Below are positions 24,661-64,000 of a DNA stretch of 64,000 nucleotides, piece after piece. Both the position numbers and the translations under genes were made by a program. Location of the stretch: positions 20,863,760 to 20,927,759 of the forward strand of contig NC_091109.1 in assembly GCF_024713975.1 (NCBI RefSeq), in the 5' to 3' direction. The notes under the pieces are model-generated. The model was not told the origin of the DNA. It was given only the letters and a program-made list of their open reading frames with translations, and did not search any database. The stretch comes from Paralichthys olivaceus (taxonomy: Eukaryota; Chordata; Actinopteri; Pleuronectiformes; Paralichthyidae). Every line of letters begins with the position of its first letter. Position 1 is the stretch's first letter.

Positions 24661-25825
24661 AGTTTGATTTGATTTATTCTGCGTTTATTGTGGTTTTAGT
24701 TTTTGTATGGGTTCAGTTTTGAATGCAGAACTGCGAAGGCAAACTAACTGCAAGGATTTATCAACGGTGTGTTTGTGTGGCACCTTTAAAAAGGGAATCT
24801 AGTTGGCTCTAACTTTCTCACGATCCTCTTCTTTGTATTTAATAACTTTGCATTTCTTTTCTTTCTGGATACACAGCAGCCTGAAAACTCTGCTTTGATT
24901 GGCTGTGAAAGTAGGATACACACACCCCTCTGTGAGGTTAGAGACAAGAATCATAACAGACATCAATGTGGATTCATGTGGATTTTTTGCTCGAATACCG
25001 ATTGAAATTGTTTGTAAATGTGATTAAGAATCTCAATTTAGTATCAGTCTTAAAAATTATTTTCTAGATTTAAATGTCAAACCCGAAACTGTGAAATTAT
25101 AGAAAGCCCTTGATGATCGACTGCTGTGATAATTAAGATTCATGTTAAGAGCTTCAGTTTGAACGTATTTACTATAAATATCATCAGTGATAAATAAGCT
25201 GTTTAATTACCCCGAGAAATATTTCACCACGATTCAATTCAAATAAAAAAAATTATCCAACACTTAAATATTAAATATGATTCATTCTGTATCCAGTGTC
25301 GAGGTACATCGTGTTAAATGAAGTTTATTAACAACATCAGACCAACTCATTTATTAAATAATGATTTGAAATAACATACCAGTTGAATGTTTGCACAGTA
25401 TCCACCACTGTCAGGACTCCATCACACTCACAGAGCTCATAGCAGACATTTTAATTGACTGTCACCACTGAACGAGATACAGGAAATAAAACTGCAAGTC
25501 TGTCAAGTGCAGACGGATAAAAGCAAAAGTTTATCGCTTGTATTTTACGCTGACAGAGGAAAAGGGGTTTAGAGATTTCGACCACTGACCCCGATACAAC
25601 CTTTAATACTTTATTTTCATTTGTTCCAGATTCCAACACCTCACAGCTGCTGGTGTCGTTTAAGCCACGAAACCGAAACTTTGAGCCACAACTATTCAGC
25701 TACCTCTGAATTCTTCTCTGGTTTAGTGTAGATGAGCTTTTACCTCAGTTGAAAGACGAACTAGTGTGTCAGCATGATGAAAGTTGTAATGCATGAAACT
25801 CGGTAACGAGAAAAAATGAGTGTGC

Positions 25826-25885
25826 ACCATCGCTACACAGCAAGCGGGTTGTTGGTTTGAATCCTGGTTTGGCTTTGGCCTTTCT
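25826..25885. repeat. Fragment of a tRNA-tail-like dispersed repeat
   Basis: ACACAGCAAGCGGGTTGTTGGTTTGAATCCTGG resembles the eroded tRNA-like sequence (ACAGCAAGAAGGTTC...TTCGAATCC) found widely in teleost intergenic DNA. It has a B-box-like core but no intact tRNA fold. Confidence 0.4.
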
Positions 25886-26075
25886 ATTTTATTCACTCTC
25901 TGTGTGGGTTTTAGACAGCGAGCAGATGGATGGATGTAGTTTCTCATACGACTCCTTCAGATAAACCTCACATAGATGAAGAACTGTGTAAACGCACCAC
26001 CCCTCTACAACGTCCTCTCCCAGCTGAACCTCTTGCTGTTTTCTAACGTGACCCTTTGTGCTTTCCCTCCTGCAG

Positions 26076-62143
<36,068 letters not shown>

Positions 62144-62595
62144 ACGCAGGACGGAACTTTTTTTTTACCCGTTTGTCGTGAAGCATCAGACGCATCCATG
62201 GTACACAGTTTTAACAAAATATCCCGAGGATCTGATTCCTCACAGTCACTGCCTGTTCAATTCAGCACGACAGAGGTTTTCAAGGAAAATATATATAATA
62301 ACATTTTACTGTTTAAACTTTCAGGGAATGATGCTTTTATTTGTGTCATTTGTAAACTTTTCTTTTATTAATTTTCTTTCTTTGCTTGTCAAAAACCGTG
62401 TGTGTTTATTTAAACATCAGATGTCATTTTATATAATGTCCATACTGTAGATCATGTAAATATGCAGAATCCTGCTCTTAACACTTTCACCGTTTTTTCA
62501 TGAATGTATCTTTGGAAAATCGGCTTCGGTGTCGTCGTGCTGTAAGAAATGTGAATTCTTCTGTCGGCTGCAATCATCTGGTTTTTCCATTTAAA

Positions 62596-62601
62596 AATAA
62601 A
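62596..62601 (+). terminator. myo3a: Poly(A) signal of myo3a
   Basis: AATAAA lies 453 bp after the myo3a stop codon and is followed about 20 bp later by a T/GT-rich stretch (CCTTGTCGTGTTT), the usual arrangement for cleavage and polyadenylation. The 3' UTR would be about 475 nt. Confidence 0.7.
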
Positions 62602-62619
62602 ATATTTTCAAATTCCTTG

Positions 62620-63460
62620 TCGTGTTTAATTGATCTCATATTTATCACCGTGTAAAGTGAGATTATTTTGAAGTGGTAATTTGCTGTGCATCCTCTTCAT
62701 CTGTGTCGTGTTTACCAAACCAGTTGAGTAAAATCCTCTTTCATATTCACTTAACATTTTCCTTGAGATACAAACTTTGACCTTTACGTGACATTTGAAA
62801 AGAGAGAGGCTCCCTCAGGGGGTGTGAGTGAGTCCCAGACAAAACACTGACACAAAAACTACACACACAACCACAAACATCCTGGAACTCACACAAAGAC
62901 CACTGATGATCCAGTTTTATTATGACCCTGAAAAGCTGAACAGATTGTTGTTTCCACGGATGATTCCTAAGAATAAAAAAATACACCTTCTTATGCACAA
63001 AACATTAAGTCTGCAATGCAAATATTAAAACACAGGGATAATTTGATGCTATAACCCCACTTTAAAGAATCATAGATGTACACACAGATTATCATGGCTT
63101 TGCCAGAGGGGTCACTTTATCGTAATCATTCTTTTTGGCATTAGATGGTTGTTGGTGATTGCCTCCATGAATCATAACAGATGTGACTCTGTGTAGTTCT
63201 GATGCCTGGAGGCTGCACTTGCTCTCATTCATGCAGAATAAAAAAAACAGTGCAGGAGGTGACAGTGGTGGATTGTAACGAGTAATCTGTGTAATTAGGT
63301 TGTGACACTATTTAAAGTATTGGTTTGTTTTTCTTTCTTTGTTTGCTTCACCTAAAATAAACCAGTATCCGTAATTATAATGAAATAATTGGTGCAACAA
63401 TAAAAACACATGTGTGGCTTCTTCTTCTTGGAGTGAGGCTACAGTGCGTAAAACAAGTCC
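62620..63460. other. Intergenic, nothing recognised
   Basis: AT-rich sequence between the myo3a poly(A) signal and the CpG-rich segment at the right edge. No coding exon, RNA gene or obvious repeat was seen. Confidence 0.5.
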
Positions 63461-63469
63461 TGGGTAATA

Positions 63470-63760
63470 AGATACTTTTGGAATGACGCGCCCGTCTCAG
63501 AGAATTGCAGAGAGGAGGGACACCGTGCGCACTTTACGCGTCTGAGCCTCGTCTTCTCGCCGCTCCGCTGCTTCCATCAAGCCGGAGGCGGGCAGTCCGA
63601 GCTGCGGGTCCCCGCGAAATAAGCCGTGCGATCGCCGGGCGGATGAATTAGTTGTCATTCGGTGTCTGCATGGAGGGTAAGTTCAGCGCGCAGGGGACAG
63701 AGTGTCGGGGATGGAGCTGCTGTGCGGAGTCACGACGTGCGACGCAACGCGGCTCGTCAT
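63470..63760 (+). promoter_or_regulatory. CpG-rich promoter and first exon of a further gene
   Basis: CpG density rises sharply compared with the rest of the window (GACGCGCCCG, GTGCGCACTTTACGCG, GCGATCGCCGGGCGG). A strong donor follows at 63677 (GGAGG|GTAAGT). Just before it is ATG GAG G at 63670-63676, which could be the start of a protein beginning M-E-G/E, or the exon may be untranslated. The rest of the gene lies outside the window and the product cannot be identified. Confidence 0.5.
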
Positions 63761-64000
63761 CATGACCTGAAGAGAATCACGATGGGATTTCTTTAGTGAC
63801 GTGAAATTTAGGTTGGATGCAATTAGACATGGTTTTATAGGCGCTGCGTGTTTCACCAGCAGCTGAACATTATCGCTGCTTTTTTAAATCCACGTTTCTG
63901 CACCATCTCCTGGTTTTTTGTGCTTTTTTTTAATTTTACGCACGTTTCCACCAACCGCAGAAATTTCAGAGTAGATTTTTTTGCACCTTGACTAACTTGC

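Larger units (their letters stand above)
13132..26075. other. 13 kb gene-poor interval between ccdc106 and myo3a
   Basis: No coding exon was recognised on either strand. Open frames are short or driven by poly-Pro/poly-Gly simple repeats. The interval should include the ccdc106 3' UTR and, because the first coding exon of myo3a begins with a splice acceptor, at least one untranslated myo3a exon and its promoter. Neither could be placed. Contents noted: a C34 tract (16676-16709), G/C runs near 16536 and 20993, a dispersed repeat remnant (20560-20695), a TA-rich run (23116-23152), and a possible conserved block with two CRX/OTX-type motifs (24420-24660). Confidence 0.55.

Noticed and set aside
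25826-25885. tRNA gene suggested by GGTTTGAATCC
   Set aside because: Only a B-box-like core is present; there is no A box and no cloverleaf can be drawn. Treated as an eroded repeat fragment.

Overview
The window is vertebrate nuclear DNA, almost certainly from a teleost and probably a spiny-rayed (percomorph) one. The genes are split by GT-AG introns, CA/TG microsatellites are frequent, and several dispersed repeats look like ones I know from percomorph genomes. The species cannot be named from the sequence. Three protein-coding genes can be assembled exon by exon. All lie on the + strand and all keep an open reading frame across every junction.

Layout: (1) 1-3.7 kb is non-coding. (2) 3758-7686 is anxa13, annexin A13, 11 coding exons, 316 aa, with a probable poly(A) signal near 9.1 kb. 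(3) 9.1-11.5 kb is intergenic or 5' UTR territory with one possible untranslated exon. (4) 11547-13131 is a CCDC106-family nuclear coiled-coil protein, 4 coding exons, 335 aa. (5) 13.1-26.1 kb is a 13 kb gene-poor stretch with simple repeats, an eroded dispersed repeat and possible regulatory blocks. (6) 26092-62143 is myo3a, myosin IIIA, 34 coding exons and about 1,822 aa, with a poly(A) signal at 62596. It has an N-terminal protein kinase, a myosin motor, nine IQ-type motifs and a tail ending in the family's terminal actin-binding block. (7) 63.46-64 kb is a CpG-rich segment that looks like the promoter and first exon of another + strand gene running off the window.

The genes do not form a pathway. 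Annexin A13 is a Ca2+-dependent membrane binder of epithelia, CCDC106 is nuclear, and myosin IIIA is an actin-based motor-kinase of photoreceptors and hair-cell stereocilia.

The most notable observations are: an expanded IQ array in one 1,285-nt myo3a exon with very acidic linkers; a fourfold RR[RH]SS[VD] repeat between the two conserved tail blocks; a probable GC-AG intron in anxa13; and a family of short elements with inverted-repeat ends, four copies of which lie within about 20-50 bp of splice sites. I did not find an undescribed multi-gene system.
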